Part shown: piece after piece, positions 35,280 to 45,046 of the stretch
Layout: each line of letters begins with the position of its first letter
Numbering within the stretch: position 1 is the first letter of the stretch
DNA from: JAGTVB01 sp049282355
GTDB lineage: Bacteria > Pseudomonadota > Gammaproteobacteria > HK1
DNA: 64,000 bases
Assembly (NCBI GenBank): GCA_049282355.1
Contig: JBAPTW010000158.1
Location: 1-64,000, forward strand
Direction: 5' to 3'
Notes under the pieces: model-generated
The model's input: only the letters and a program-made list of their open reading frames with translations
What the model was told of the DNA's origin: nothing
Database searches by the model: none
Translations under genes and position numbers: made by a program

Positions 35280-35623
35280 CGCCGCAGCACCATCGGTCCC
35301 ATCCGATGCCCACCCAACAAATGCATATGAAGGTGATGAACTTCCTGGCCTCCGTCTCGGTTACAATTGATGATTAGTCGGTAACCACTCTGCGCTATTC
35401 CCTCCCGCTCAGCCACTTCCTTTGCCACCAGCAACATCCGCCCTGCGAGTTGCTCATCACTCTCATCGAGGTCATTGACCGTTGCAACTTCCTTGTTTGG
35501 GACGATCAATAGATGCACCGGTGCCGACGGATTGATGTCTCGAAAGCAGGTGACCTGATCGTCCTGATACACGATATCCGCCGGTACCTCACCCCGAATG
35601 ATCTTGGAAAAGATAGTCGACAT
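35276..35623 (-). CDS. hinT: HIT family nucleotide-binding protein, HinT type
   Basis: This 115-aa histidine-triad purine nucleoside phosphoramidase has the motif HHLHMHLLGG (about 96-105) and N-terminal TIFSKIIRGEVPADIVYQDD. Such proteins hydrolyse AMP-lysine and adenylated intermediates. It is coupled to the downstream gamma-glutamyltransferase by ATGA. Confidence 0.95.
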   Translation of the reverse strand: MSTIFSKIIRGEVPADIVYQDDQVTCFRDINPSAPVHLLIVPNKEVATVNDLDESDEQLAGRMLLVAKEVAEREGIAQSGYRLIINCNRDGGQEVHHLHMHLLGGHRMGPMVLRR

Positions 35624-35707
35624 GTCTCAAAATCTCCCATTCCCGAGCTTCAGGCCTTTGCTCACACCGGCGCTGCACCACCGCCGCCACGGGCGCAGCC
35701 TGCTGCC

Positions 35708-36007
35708 TCAATCGATCGGTATGAGCCCCAATTCCTCCCCTAAAATACGTCGACACAGGGCTGCTCGCTCTCGTTCCACCATCAGGCGCATATCACCCAG
35801 GGCGGTGTCCCAAATGGGGAGCAAGCTATGCAAGCGCTCATTCGTGATATAGAAAGCGATTCCCTCGCGCTCGAGCACCATTCGCAGCAAGATTACCTCC
35901 TGCTGCGATTGCGGTCGATAAATCTCAACGAACGTCGGTTCTTCTTGTTGATTCCAGCGATCCAAGGAAGTTTTCTCCGCAGCTCTCGTTACACCTATTA
36001 CGCTCAT
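35708..36007 (-). CDS. DUF2007 domain protein
   Basis: The supported part is FVEIYRPQSQQEVILLRMVL through ITNERLHSLLPIWDT and the C-terminal ALCRRILGEELG, a DUF2007 putative signal-transducing domain also found in PII-like contexts. The open frame continues to 36307 but the upstream part looks noncoding. The Met at 36007 (99 aa) is my best start; Mets at 36052 and 36127 are alternatives. It is in the minus-strand group with hinT and ggt. Function is unknown. Confidence 0.65.
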   Translation of the reverse strand: MSVIGVTRAAEKTSLDRWNQQEEPTFVEIYRPQSQQEVILLRMVLEREGIAFYITNERLHSLLPIWDTALGDMRLMVERERAALCRRILGEELGLIPID

Positions 36008-36409
36008 CCCGCCGTCATCCACCGCCGGCGCCTGCCCGATGGCGAGCGTCATGTTTGTGCCGTCGAGGTAGTCGAATGCTGGGAGATGCTCGCTAGCCAG
36101 CGCCACCCTTCGACCGAGCAACTCCATGGCAGCAGAGGTGACTGGGGAACGTAACCGAGCTTCCCGCTGAGAAGCTCTTCTAAGGAGGCCGCGAGCGCCG
36201 GCGGCGCACGGCGCTGAGACAAACTCGTCAGGAACGATTTTGCGCGGCTGAAAACTGGCACTGCAAGGGCGAGCCCCGAAATGGAGCGCGTAAACCGAAG
36301 TGCACATGCCCGTACAGCAAGAACGGAGAGCCGCAGCGCGGTGCCGCTATGACAAGCGCCGTCGTTTTGAAACAGCTTCTAACGCAGCCGCCCTTTGCCT
36401 TGCGCGTCG

Positions 36410-36796
36410 TCAGTTATTCTTCGCCCCCTGCTCGACCCAAGTCTTTAGGGTGGCGATTTCCTCTTCGGTCAAGGGTTCCTTCCCGTGAGGCATCTGGATA
36501 GACGGATCAGCCCGCCCTTCGACCAACATGGTCAGTGCACTCGTTAAGCTATCGCCGGGCTTAATAACTGCTCCGAACTTGGTACCTTTCATCAGATCCT
36601 CATAGGTCGCCATGCTGAAGCCACTGGCTTCATACCCAGCAGCGCCCTCTACATGGCACTCCATGCAATTTTTTTCCAAGATAGGGCGGACATCTTTGCT
36701 GTAGCTGACCTCGGGCTCCTCGGCACGCTGACACCCCCATACAAGAACGAGGCAAGCTCCTGCAAGCAATCCCCCTGTAAGCATTGTTCTTTTCAT
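36410..36796 (-). CDS. c-type cytochrome lipoprotein
   Basis: The 128-aa protein has a lipoprotein signal ending VLVWGC, one haem site CMECH (about 44-48) and a likely distal Met in SIQMPHGKEPLTEEE. SYSKDVRPILEKNCMECH resembles the planctomycete-type cytochrome C domain. It is probably an outer- or inner-membrane-attached electron carrier in the periplasm. I start at the ATG at 36796 with GGAAG upstream. It lies downstream of purA on the same strand, with a 164-bp gap. Confidence 0.85.
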   Translation of the reverse strand: MKRTMLTGGLLAGACLVLVWGCQRAEEPEVSYSKDVRPILEKNCMECHVEGAAGYEASGFSMATYEDLMKGTKFGAVIKPGDSLTSALTMLVEGRADPSIQMPHGKEPLTEEEIATLKTWVEQGAKNN

Positions 36797-36920
36797 GGTT
36801 TCTTCCTTAACCCATCCTGGTAGCACTCACAATTCATTGTCGCCCAATCAGCCGACCCAGGCTACAAAGAGCCCGGAGCCAGCATTACTGGTATCATAAG
36901 AGACTCCCGTACCGCCCTCA

Positions 36921-36946
36921 AGAGAACGAACATCTTTGCGTTCTCT
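36921..36946 (-). terminator. stem-loop after purA
   Basis: AGAGAACG (36921-36928) pairs with CGTTCTCT (36939-36946) around 10 nt, 14 nt beyond the purA stop. It has no T-run on the minus strand, so it may be a Rho-type 3' structure or processing site rather than an intrinsic terminator. Confidence 0.4.
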
Positions 36947-36960
36947 CGATTCTCCATCCC

Positions 36961-38253
36961 CTAATCACAGGGGTGACGCACCACGATCGTATCCGCCCGA
37001 TCCGGCCCGGTGGAAATCACATCCACGGGTGTCTCGGTTAGTTGCTCGATGCGGCGCAGGTAAGCCTGAGCCCCCTGCGGCAATGCCTCCCATTGGCGAG
37101 CGCCAACCGTGGTCCCCTGCCAGCCTGGCAAATCAAGGTAAATCGGCTCGCACTGCGCCATCGCCTCCGCACCAACGGGAGCTGTCGACCGTTCGGTGCC
37201 CTGATAGCGGTAGCCGACGCACACCCGCACCGGGTCCAACCCGTCCAGCACATCGAGTTTGGTAACGCAAAGCCCCGTAATCCCGTTGACTTGAATGGAC
37301 CGATGCAAAGCGACGAGGTCCAACCAACCGCAGCGTCGCGCGCGCCCTGTGGTGGCGCCAAATTCCCGACCGCGATGCCCGAGGTATTGGCCGATGTCAT
37401 CAAAGAGCTCCGTGGGAAACGGACCGGCGCCCACTCGTGTAGTGTACGCTTTCGTCAAGCCTAGGACGTAGTCGAACATCCGAGGTCCAACTCCGCTGCC
37501 GCTCGCGGCAGCCCCAGCTGTCGTGTTCGAGGAGGTCACAAAGGGGTAGGTCCCATGGTCGACGTCGAGCAAAGCGCCCTGTGCTCCCTCGAATAGGATC
37601 CCGCCGCCGCATTTATGGATCTCAAGAAGACGTGTCGGCACGTCGTCCACCAGCGAGCAGAGCGGGCCGGCAATTTCCATTGCCTCTCCCAAAACCTCCT
37701 CGTAGTCCACCGGATCAACGTGATAATAGTAGTGAAGCATGAAATTGTGGTAGTCGAGGACCTCCCGGAGCTTGGCGGCGAAGCGCTCACCATCGAATAG
37801 ATCGCCTACCCGCAGCGCCCGCCGCGCCACCTTGTCCTCATACACCGGCCCGATGCCCCGGCCCGTGGTGCCAATAGCCGATTCGCCCCGCAAGCGCTCC
37901 CGGGCTTGGTCCAACACGACGTGGTAAGGTAGTATGAGCGGGCAAGCCTCGCTTATCCGCAGGCGTTCACGAACAGGAAAGCCCCGTTCTTCCAGCATCG
38001 CCAGCTCATCGAGCAAGGCATGCGGCGAGACCACCACGCCATTGCCGATGAAGCAGCTAACGCCCTCGCGCAACACACCTGACGGAAGCAAATGGAGCAC
38101 GATCTCCTGACCACCGGTAACCAGCGTATGGCCGGCATTGTGACCGCCCTGAAATCGAACCACGGCCGCCACGCGATCAGTCAGCAAGTCGACCACCTTG
38201 CCCTTCCCCTCGTCGCCCCACTGGTTCCCAATGACAACTACATTCCTACCCAT
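36961..38253 (-). CDS. purA: adenylosuccinate synthetase
   Basis: PurA makes adenylosuccinate from IMP, aspartate and GTP. The 430-aa protein shows the GTP loop GDEGKGKVVDLL (about 13-24), HNAGHTLV (about 38-45), GTTGRGIGPVYEDK and GAQGALLDVDHGTYPFVTSS, split here as GAQGALLDVDHG and YPFVTSS. It is last in the hfl-hisZ-purA run, 48 bp after hisZ. Confidence 0.97.
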   Translation of the reverse strand: MGRNVVVIGNQWGDEGKGKVVDLLTDRVAAVVRFQGGHNAGHTLVTGGQEIVLHLLPSGVLREGVSCFIGNGVVVSPHALLDELAMLEERGFPVRERLRISEACPLILPYHVVLDQARERLRGESAIGTTGRGIGPVYEDKVARRALRVGDLFDGERFAAKLREVLDYHNFMLHYYYHVDPVDYEEVLGEAMEIAGPLCSLVDDVPTRLLEIHKCGGGILFEGAQGALLDVDHGTYPFVTSSNTTAGAAASGSGVGPRMFDYVLGLTKAYTTRVGAGPFPTELFDDIGQYLGHRGREFGATTGRARRCGWLDLVALHRSIQVNGITGLCVTKLDVLDGLDPVRVCVGYRYQGTERSTAPVGAEAMAQCEPIYLDLPGWQGTTVGARQWEALPQGAQAYLRRIEQLTETPVDVISTGPDRADTIVVRHPCD

Positions 38254-38301
38254 TCACTGAGTCCTGTTTTCGGCGATAATCCTACGGCGTGCTCACCGCT
38301 G

Positions 38302-39522
38302 CTATCCCGACGCCGGGCCTTCGCTCGAATGGCCAACCGCCCTTACCACCCAGTTTTCACCTTCACGCCTCAACGTGCGGTCGCATCCAAGCTCCCGAGC
38401 CGCTACCGCTTGCCCGGGCAAAGCATAGATCACGCGCTCACCCGAGGCTCGTAGCGCGCGCACCCGGTGTCTCAACTCGGGCTCGTGAGCATAGGGTGCT
38501 AAAATTCCACCCCTTGTCCTTGGCGCTTCCTCCGATTCCTTCGCTAACGTCACTAAGGCTTTGAGATCGGTGCTAAATCCGGTAGCGGCACGGGCCCGCC
38601 CAAACACTTTGCCGATGTCGTCATACCGCCCCCCGCGAGCGATTTCTTGACCGTGTTCTGGAACGAAGGCGCCAAACACCACGCCGGTGTGATAGTGATA
38701 CCCGCGCAGCTCCGCTAGATCAAAATGCAACGGCACCTCGGGGATCCACTGGTGCAGCTGGGTTGCCAGATCAGCCAGGCGCTTCAACTCCCGCTGCACC
38801 GCTTCGCTCGCTTTTGCCAGGCAATTCCTGGCAACCGGCAGGACCTCTTCATCACCGTGCAAATCGATGAGGCTGCCTATCATCTGCCGCAGCGGTTCGG
38901 GAATGACGAGCGCCGCCAGCAACTCATCGACCTCGCTTCGCGCCTTTCGTTGCAGCGCATCGAACAGAATGGTCTCGTCCGCGGCGCTCAAACCTGCCTG
39001 CCTCACCAGCCCACGATAGATTCCGACATGACCGATATCGAGATGCACACGCTTGACTCCGGCTGTTGCCAGCGTCTCGAGCATCAGGGACAGGATTTCC
39101 ACGTCGCTCTCGATGCCCTTGTGGCCATAGAGCTCGGCCCCCACTTGCAGAAAGCTACGCGAGCCCGAGATCCCATCGAGGCGAGTGTGCAGCACGGTGC
39201 CTAAATAGCACAGCCGCACCGGGATATCGCGCTTGAGATGATGCACATCGACGCGCGCGGCTTGCGGTGTCATGTCGGCCCGCACTCCCATGAGCCGTCC
39301 GCTGATCTGGTCTGTCAGCTTGAAGGTCTGTAGATCGAGATCACTGCCAGTGCCCGTCAGTAGGGACGACAGATACTCGATAATCGGAGGGATGATCAGA
39401 TCATAACCCCAGCTGGTAAAGACATCGATGATATCGCGCCGTACCCGCTCCAGGCGGGCCGCTTCCTCTGGCAAGATTTCTTCGATGCCGGCGGGTAGCA
39501 GCCACGGCTCACTTGCGACCAT
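38302..39522 (-). CDS. hisZ: ATP phosphoribosyltransferase regulatory subunit HisZ
   Basis: This 406-aa HisRS-like paralogue lacks aminoacylation activity and complements the short HisG at 13472 to give allosteric, histidine-inhibited ATP-PRT. Motifs of the class-II fold are VRADMTPQAARVD and the ELRGYHYHTGVVFGAFV region. It lies between the hfl genes and purA, its usual place in beta/gammaproteobacteria. Confidence 0.94.
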   Translation of the reverse strand: MVASEPWLLPAGIEEILPEEAARLERVRRDIIDVFTSWGYDLIIPPIIEYLSSLLTGTGSDLDLQTFKLTDQISGRLMGVRADMTPQAARVDVHHLKRDIPVRLCYLGTVLHTRLDGISGSRSFLQVGAELYGHKGIESDVEILSLMLETLATAGVKRVHLDIGHVGIYRGLVRQAGLSAADETILFDALQRKARSEVDELLAALVIPEPLRQMIGSLIDLHGDEEVLPVARNCLAKASEAVQRELKRLADLATQLHQWIPEVPLHFDLAELRGYHYHTGVVFGAFVPEHGQEIARGGRYDDIGKVFGRARAATGFSTDLKALVTLAKESEEAPRTRGGILAPYAHEPELRHRVRALRASGERVIYALPGQAVAARELGCDRTLRREGENWVVRAVGHSSEGPASG

Positions 39523-39524
39523 GT

Positions 39525-39713
39525 TTAGTGGATCAAGTACAGCAGCACCACACCCAGTACCATGCTGGTGAGGCCTGTGAAGCGCAACGCATTGTCATTC
39601 ATCTGCGAAATCAGCAATAGCGCCCGGCGCAAAGCTTCTGGGCTTAAGAAGGGCATAACCCCCTCGATGACCAACAGCAGCGCAAGGGCTACCCACAAAT
39701 CTTGCCACATCAA
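39525..39713 (-). CDS. DUF2065 small membrane protein (YjeT-like)
   Basis: The 62-aa protein has two hydrophobic helices: LWVALALLLVIEGVMPFL (about 6-23) and LTSMVLGVVLLYLI (about 48-61). DUF2065/YjeT sits downstream of hflC in E. coli as well. It is 2 bp from hisZ. Function is unknown. Confidence 0.88.
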   Translation of the reverse strand: MMWQDLWVALALLLVIEGVMPFLSPEALRRALLLISQMNDNALRFTGLTSMVLGVVLLYLIH

Positions 39714-39803
39714 CGTGCTTATTCCCGCTCGCAGACCACCCCAAGGAACAAACGACCACGTCCCTTAGCAACAGCAACGCTGCCGCTAAAGAGTAACTGG
39801 CCG

Positions 39804-40721
39804 TTATTTAGGCAGTTCAAGCGGTCCAGTAGAATTCTTACCCGTGGGATTACTGCTACCCGTAGGATCTTTAAAGTACTTGAAAAAGTCCGTATTGGGC
39901 TCCATCAAGATCAGGTCTGACTTGCTGTTGAAGGTTGTTCGGTAGGCGCTAAGACTACGATAGAGAGAATAGAACTCCGGGTTTTGCTTAAATGCATTGG
40001 CATAAATCTCCGATGCCCCAGCGTCCCCCTGACCGCGAATTCGTTGCGCATCACGCTCGGCCTCCGCCAGCATCACCTCGCGTTCCCGATTGGCCTTAGC
40101 GCGAATAATCGTCGCCGCCTCTTCACCGCGTGAGCGGAAATCCTTGGCCACCTCTTCACGTTCCGCTGACATCCGTTGATAAACAGAATTGCTCACCTCC
40201 TCCGGTAGATCGATGCGTTTGATGCGCACATCGATAATTTCGACACCCAGTGTCTCGGACGCGCCCTTCACCATCCCTGTGAGGATGGCCATTACTTCAG
40301 TGCGCTGACCAGAGACCACATCGTTTAGGGTGCGTTTACCGAACTCATCCCGAAGCCGCTGGCGCACAAAGGCCGCGATGCGATCCGAGGCGAGGATGGG
40401 ACTGCCACCGGTGGCGGTGTAAAAGCGCTCCACATCGCCAATCCGCCATTTTACAAAAGAGTCGACAAAGAGGTTTTTCTTTTCACTCGTGAGGTAGAGC
40501 TCCGGTGGCGCATCCATGTTCTGAACACGCCCATCGAGCTTCTTTATGTTCTGCACGAAAGGCATCTTGAAATAGAGCCCCGGCGTGTAATCGGCGCGAA
40601 CGATTCGCCCCAGCTGAAATTTGATGGCGCGCTCGCGCTCGTCCACCGTAAACACGGAAAGCAGACCGACGATCAGTAGTCCCGCGATCAGTATCAAAAT
40701 GGCCTTGTTTTGCAGCATCAA
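39804..40721 (-). CDS. hflC: FtsH protease modulator HflC
   Basis: This 305-aa SPFH/prohibitin-family protein has an N-terminal transmembrane anchor (about 8-25) and the SPFH domain (VDERERAIKFQLGRI onwards). With HflK it forms a periplasmic cage around FtsH. Its start overlaps the hflK stop by 4 nt. Confidence 0.95.
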   Translation of the reverse strand: MMLQNKAILILIAGLLIVGLLSVFTVDERERAIKFQLGRIVRADYTPGLYFKMPFVQNIKKLDGRVQNMDAPPELYLTSEKKNLFVDSFVKWRIGDVERFYTATGGSPILASDRIAAFVRQRLRDEFGKRTLNDVVSGQRTEVMAILTGMVKGASETLGVEIIDVRIKRIDLPEEVSNSVYQRMSAEREEVAKDFRSRGEEAATIIRAKANREREVMLAEAERDAQRIRGQGDAGASEIYANAFKQNPEFYSLYRSLSAYRTTFNSKSDLILMEPNTDFFKYFKDPTGSSNPTGKNSTGPLELPK

Positions 40722-41929
40722 CGGCCCCTCCCTCGCAGGTCGAAACGTTCCCTGCCGGTGTCTTCGAGACCGCGGCGATCCTCAGCCATCGTGTCGGACT
40801 CCTCTGTATTCATCACGCCCCCGGCTCGGGTCCGCTCACGCCCACTCATGAGTTTGTCCAGCGGCAAATAAATGAGGCTATTTCCTCCCTGCACATCGAC
40901 CATGACCTTACTGGCATTGGTCATTACCGATTCCACGGCCTCTATGTAGATCCGTTCGCGGGTCACTTCGGGCGCCTTGTTGTACTCACGTAAAACGTCG
41001 AGAAAGCGATCGGTCTCACCGTCGGCGGCTGCCACGACCCGCTGCTGGTACGCCAGTGCGCGTTCGCGTACCGCGTTCGCATCACCGCGTGCCTTTGGAA
41101 GAATGTCCGCCGCATAGGCTCGCGCTTGGTTCTTTTTCCGCTCTTCGTCTTCTCGCGCCTTCACCGCATCGAAGAATGCCTCCTGAACCTCTTTGGGTGG
41201 TTGTGCGCTTTGCATATTGACACTGGTGACATTGAGACCCGTGCCGTAGCTATCGACGATGCCCTGGATTAATGATAGAGCCTCCGACGCCACGGCATTT
41301 CGGCCCTCGGTGAGCACAAAGTCCATCTTACTCTTGCCAACGATCTCGCGCACCGCTGATTCGGTCGCCTGACGCAGTGTCATTGTCGGATCGACCACGT
41401 TGAACAGGAAGGCACCGGGATCGGCAACACGGTACTGTACCGTGAACTTCAGGTCGACGATCGCCTCATCTTCGGTCAGCATCAAGGATTCATGAGGCAC
41501 AGAACCCCGCCCAGCGGGTGTGCGACGAAAGCCGATGTCCTCGCTACGGACCTGTTGTACGTTAACTTTCTCTACCGTTTCCACCAGGAATGGCGCCCAG
41601 TGAGGACCCGGTCCGGTGGAGCGCACGTACTTTCCAAAGCGCAATACCACGCCTTGCTCAGGTGGATCCACGATGTAAATGCCGGCAATAATCCAGCCGA
41701 TCAGCACCAGCAGAGCGATAAGACCAATGCCTTTTTTGCCACCGCCGAACAGCGCGCCGCCCCCTCTACTGGGGCCGCCGCCCGACTTGCCTGAGCTGAA
41801 AATACGCCCCAGGCTCGCCTGCAGCTTACGAAGCACCTCATCTAGATCGGGCGGGCCCTGCTGACCACCGCCACGACCGCCACCCCATGGATCCTTATCC
41901 CCGTTGCCGCCAGGCTGATTCCAAGCCAT
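40718..41929 (-). CDS. hflK: FtsH protease modulator HflK
   Basis: This 403-aa partner of HflC has a Gly/Pro-rich N-terminal tail (QPGGNGDKDPWGGGRGGGQ), a transmembrane helix (about 75-92) and an SPFH domain with VDPPEQGVVLRFGKYV. I start at the ATG at 41929, 7 nt after GAGG, rather than at the ATG two codons upstream. There are 216 bp without a gene between it and hflX. Confidence 0.94.
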   Translation of the reverse strand: MAWNQPGGNGDKDPWGGGRGGGQQGPPDLDEVLRKLQASLGRIFSSGKSGGGPSRGGGALFGGGKKGIGLIALLVLIGWIIAGIYIVDPPEQGVVLRFGKYVRSTGPGPHWAPFLVETVEKVNVQQVRSEDIGFRRTPAGRGSVPHESLMLTEDEAIVDLKFTVQYRVADPGAFLFNVVDPTMTLRQATESAVREIVGKSKMDFVLTEGRNAVASEALSLIQGIVDSYGTGLNVTSVNMQSAQPPKEVQEAFFDAVKAREDEERKKNQARAYAADILPKARGDANAVRERALAYQQRVVAAADGETDRFLDVLREYNKAPEVTRERIYIEAVESVMTNASKVMVDVQGGNSLIYLPLDKLMSGRERTRAGGVMNTEESDTMAEDRRGLEDTGRERFDLRGRGR

Positions 41930-42145
41930 CCACATACCTCATGTCATGGTGTCACTATATCAAGTTGCCCCAAGCACGATCGCGCTACTACGCTGGCCGC
42001 GCGTTTACCTACCTCGTGCCCAGGCACCCCAGGGGACCGTGGGCAGAAACCTCCCCTCTACCGCGAATGTTGATCGGGATCTGTCGACGCCGCTTCACAG
42101 GCCAGAGCACGGTGGGCAAGATTTCAATTGTATGTCTTACGCAAC

Positions 42146-43429
42146 TTAGGCCGCAATACAAGACTGATCCAACCCTTCACTGCGGCACAACCTTTCCAGC
42201 GACGGGCGCGGAATTTCCACCTCAAGCACCCAGGCGCCATCAGCTCTTTGCTGTTCTCCAAGCACAACCCCCAGCGCATAGAGCCGCGCACGCAACTTTC
42301 CCGCGCTGGGTGGCAAACACAATTGCCGATACACTGTCTGCGTTGCACAATGCTCCGACAGCGCCTGTAGAAGCAAGTCTACACCCTCACCGCTCTGGGC
42401 GGACATCAAAATCCGTCTCACTTGCCCGTCGGGTCCCCGCTCGCTGCCAGGTTGCAGCCGCGGATCGAGATCGATTTTGTTATAGACCTCGATCTGGGGA
42501 ATCTCTGCAGCGCCGATCTCCGCGAGAACCTTGTTGACTTGTTCTACTCGCATTGTCCGTCCAGGGGAAGTACTGTCGATTACGTGCAATAACAGGCTTG
42601 CGTTGCGGGTTTCCTCTAGGGTGGCCCGAAAGGCGGCTACCAAGTCATGGGGAAGATGGCGAATGAAGCCCACCGTGTCCGCGACGATGATGCTTTGCCC
42701 ACCAGGCAACGGCAAGCGCCGCAAGGTTGGATCCAAGGTCGCGAACAGCTGGTTGGCGGTTTGCGCATGGGCACCGGTCATCCGATTAAAGACAGTGGAC
42801 TTACCTGCATTGGTATAGCCCACAAGGGATACTACCGGCACCGACGCCTTACGGCGAGCACGACGGCTGAGGTCGCGTCGATTAGCCACCTGCGAGAGAC
42901 GTCGGTTGATTTGCTTGATGCGCGCACCGATCAAACGCCGGTCCGTCTCTAACTGGGTCTCTCCTGGACCCCGCAGTCCGATACCCCCCTTTTGCCGCTC
43001 GAGGTGTGTCCATCCGCGTACCAAACGGCTCGCCAAGCGACTCAGCTGAGCGAGCTCCACCTGCAGCTTACCTTCGAAAGAGCTCGCCCTCTGCGCAAAT
43101 ATGTCGAGAATCAGCCCAATTCGGTCGACCACGCGGCAACCGAGCAACTGTTCGAGGTTGCGCTCCTGGGCTGGATTGAGTTCATGATTTACGATGACCA
43201 CTTGCGCATCCAGCTCTAGGATACTTGTGCGGATTTGCTCTGCCTTACCTCGCCCAATAAACAAGCGCGGGTCGGGAGCCGATCGCGACGCCGTCAGACA
43301 GGCAACTGGCCAGGCACCTGCCGACTGCACCAGCTGCTGAAGCTCCTCAAGATCCTCGTGTATGCGCTCTTGCGGCAAATCGACGTGCACAAGCAGCGCC
43401 CGTTCCAGCGTGCGCGGTGATTCAATCAA
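42146..43429 (-). CDS. hflX: ribosome-rescue GTPase HflX
   Basis: This 427-aa GTPase splits 70S ribosomes after heat or antibiotic stress. The N-terminal HflX domain is followed by the G domain with VGYTNAGKSTVFNRMTG (G1), DTVGFIRHLPHDLV (G3) and NKIDLD (G4). It appears to start with TTG at 43429. It is downstream of hfq, as in E. coli. Confidence 0.95.
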   Translation of the reverse strand: MIESPRTLERALLVHVDLPQERIHEDLEELQQLVQSAGAWPVACLTASRSAPDPRLFIGRGKAEQIRTSILELDAQVVIVNHELNPAQERNLEQLLGCRVVDRIGLILDIFAQRASSFEGKLQVELAQLSRLASRLVRGWTHLERQKGGIGLRGPGETQLETDRRLIGARIKQINRRLSQVANRRDLSRRARRKASVPVVSLVGYTNAGKSTVFNRMTGAHAQTANQLFATLDPTLRRLPLPGGQSIIVADTVGFIRHLPHDLVAAFRATLEETRNASLLLHVIDSTSPGRTMRVEQVNKVLAEIGAAEIPQIEVYNKIDLDPRLQPGSERGPDGQVRRILMSAQSGEGVDLLLQALSEHCATQTVYRQLCLPPSAGKLRARLYALGVVLGEQQRADGAWVLEVEIPRPSLERLCRSEGLDQSCIAA

Positions 43430-43458
43430 AATACGACTTACTCGCAGCCTTGGGCACT

Positions 43459-43713
43459 TTAGCTCCGATCGCTTTCCTGGCCCACATCATCGGGCCTTGG
43501 CAGCTTGACATTGCGTGACGGCACCACAGTCGAGATGGCATGCTTATAGACCATCTGGCTGACACTGTTCTTCAGCAACACCACGAACTGATCAAAGGAT
43601 TCGATTTGCCCTTGCAGCTTGATGCCGTTGACCAGAAAGATGGACACTGGCACACGCTCTTTGCGCAGGGTATTCAAGAATGGATCTTGGAGCGACTGTC
43701 CTTTACTCATCAT
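43459..43713 (-). CDS. hfq: RNA chaperone Hfq
   Basis: This 84-aa Sm-like hexamer pairs small RNAs with mRNAs. Both Sm motifs are present: SLQDPFLNTLRKERVPVSIFLVNGIKLQG, seen in parts as QDPFLNTLRKERVPVSIFL and GIKLQGQIESFDQFVVLLK, and the Sm2 VYKHAISTVVPSR (about 58-70). The ribosome binding site AAGGAG lies against a hairpin, entered separately. Confidence 0.97.
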   Translation of the reverse strand: MMSKGQSLQDPFLNTLRKERVPVSIFLVNGIKLQGQIESFDQFVVLLKNSVSQMVYKHAISTVVPSRNVKLPRPDDVGQESDRS

Positions 43714-43717
43714 TTTT

Positions 43718-43740
43718 GCTCCTTAAGAAATGATCTTAAG
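43718..43740 (-). promoter_or_regulatory. hairpin at the hfq ribosome binding site
   Basis: On the minus strand CTTAAGA and TCTTAAG (plus 43734-43740 and 43722-43728) pair around 5 nt, and the 3' arm runs into the SD AAGGAG (43719-43724). The stem is AT-rich. Hfq is known to repress its own translation in E. coli; this could be its site. Confidence 0.4.
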
Positions 43741-44050
43741 TTGTTGTTTTTAAATCAAAGTGGCCCGACCATCCCTAGCCATGGCTGGGAAAATGACCCA
43801 ATCGGCGCAACTTTTGATCCTCCTGTCCCACCAAAAAAAAATCAACCATTTCTCAAAGCGTTGTGCCAGATTGGTTGCTCTACCTCTTTACGTTCTTACC
43901 GGCCAAAGTCAGGAGGTATACAGAGTCAACCGCCGGAACCCGCAGGGCTGAGAAAGAGTAACATAAACAATACAATACCTTCACATCGCCATAGGGTTGC
44001 CACTTGCGCGCACGACGCGGGGCAAAAACGGCCATCTCCTCTCCCTTACC
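43741..44050. other. 310-bp gap between miaA and hfq
   Basis: No gene is visible. It contains runs of A/T and probably the hfq promoters. A minus-strand TGGCAC-N5-TTTGA element resembles but does not match a sigma-54 site because the -12 GC is missing. Confidence 0.4.
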
Positions 44051-45046
44051 TTATGTTGACGGCTTTTTCACAAACTCTGAGACGTACTTACTTACCCGCG
44101 CCACCACCTGCCGATCATAAGCGTCGAAGCGCCGGGCTCCAGACTCGCATCGAAGCCAGGTGAGCTGGCGCTTGGCAAGTTGTCTGGTGGCGGCGATCCC
44201 GCTACTGACCATCGTTTCGTAATCGATAACGTCCGCCAAATAGTCGCAAACTTGCCGATAGCCCACAGCACGCATAGCGGGCAGCTCGCGATCGACCTGC
44301 TTTTGTTCGCGCAGCCACATCACTTCTTCCACCAGCCCGCCGGTCAGCATGCCCCGAAAACGCTCGGCAATACCGGCGTGCAGCAACGTCCGATCCACCG
44401 GATCGAGAATAATCTTTACAATGGGGCCATGCCAGCCCGGCTGCCTGTGCTCAGCCACCCACTGCGTCAGCGTGCACCCCGTCACCTCGTAGACCTCTAG
44501 CGCGCGTTGGATACGCTGCCCGTCGTGCGGGTGGATACGCGCCGACGCCGTTGCGTCAATCCTCGTCAAGCGGGCATGCAGAGCTGGCCAACCCGCCACC
44601 GCCGCTTCGCCGGTGAGGCGCGACCGCACCCGTTGATTCGCCGATGGTAATGCGCAGAGTCCCGGCCAAAGCGCTCGAAAGTAGAGACCACTGCCGCCGA
44701 CCAGCAGTGGAATCCGACCCCGCCCCCTTATGCCCTCAATTTCGCGTCGGGCATCGCGCGCAAATTGGGCTGCCGAATAAATCTGATTGGGCTCACATAT
44801 GTCAATAAGCCTGTGAGCCGCCTTGGCAAGCACCTCGGGGAGCGGCTTACCGGTGCCAATATTCATGCCGCGGTAAACCATCGCCGAATCGACGCTGATG
44901 ATCTCCACCGGCAAGCGCTCAACGAGCTCCACGGCAAGCGCCGTCTTGCCGACAGCCGTTGGCCCCATCAAAAATATCAGCGGGGGAGCATCAGCGCCGA
45001 TTCTCCTTTCTGCAGAAGCTCTTCCCAACATTACTGCGCTCGCCAT
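44051..45046 (-). CDS. miaA: tRNA dimethylallyltransferase
   Basis: MiaA adds the isopentenyl group to A37 of UNN-reading tRNAs. The 331-aa protein shows the P-loop MGPTAVGKTALAVEL, DSAMVYRGMNIGTGKP and VGGSGLYFRAL. The open frame extends to 45130; I favour a Met at 45046 (or 45031), because residues before it are not family-like. It lies in mutL-miaA-hfq order, 149 bp after the mutL stop. Confidence 0.93.
   Translation of the reverse strand: MASAVMLGRASAERRIGADAPPLIFLMGPTAVGKTALAVELVERLPVEIISVDSAMVYRGMNIGTGKPLPEVLAKAAHRLIDICEPNQIYSAAQFARDARREIEGIRGRGRIPLLVGGSGLYFRALWPGLCALPSANQRVRSRLTGEAAVAGWPALHARLTRIDATASARIHPHDGQRIQRALEVYEVTGCTLTQWVAEHRQPGWHGPIVKIILDPVDRTLLHAGIAERFRGMLTGGLVEEVMWLREQKQVDRELPAMRAVGYRQVCDYLADVIDYETMVSSGIAATRQLAKRQLTWLRCESGARRFDAYDRQVVARVSKYVSEFVKKPST

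Noticed and set aside
43800..43900. possible sigma-54 site (TGGCAC-N5-TTTGA) upstream of hfq
   Set aside because: The essential -12 GC is missing.
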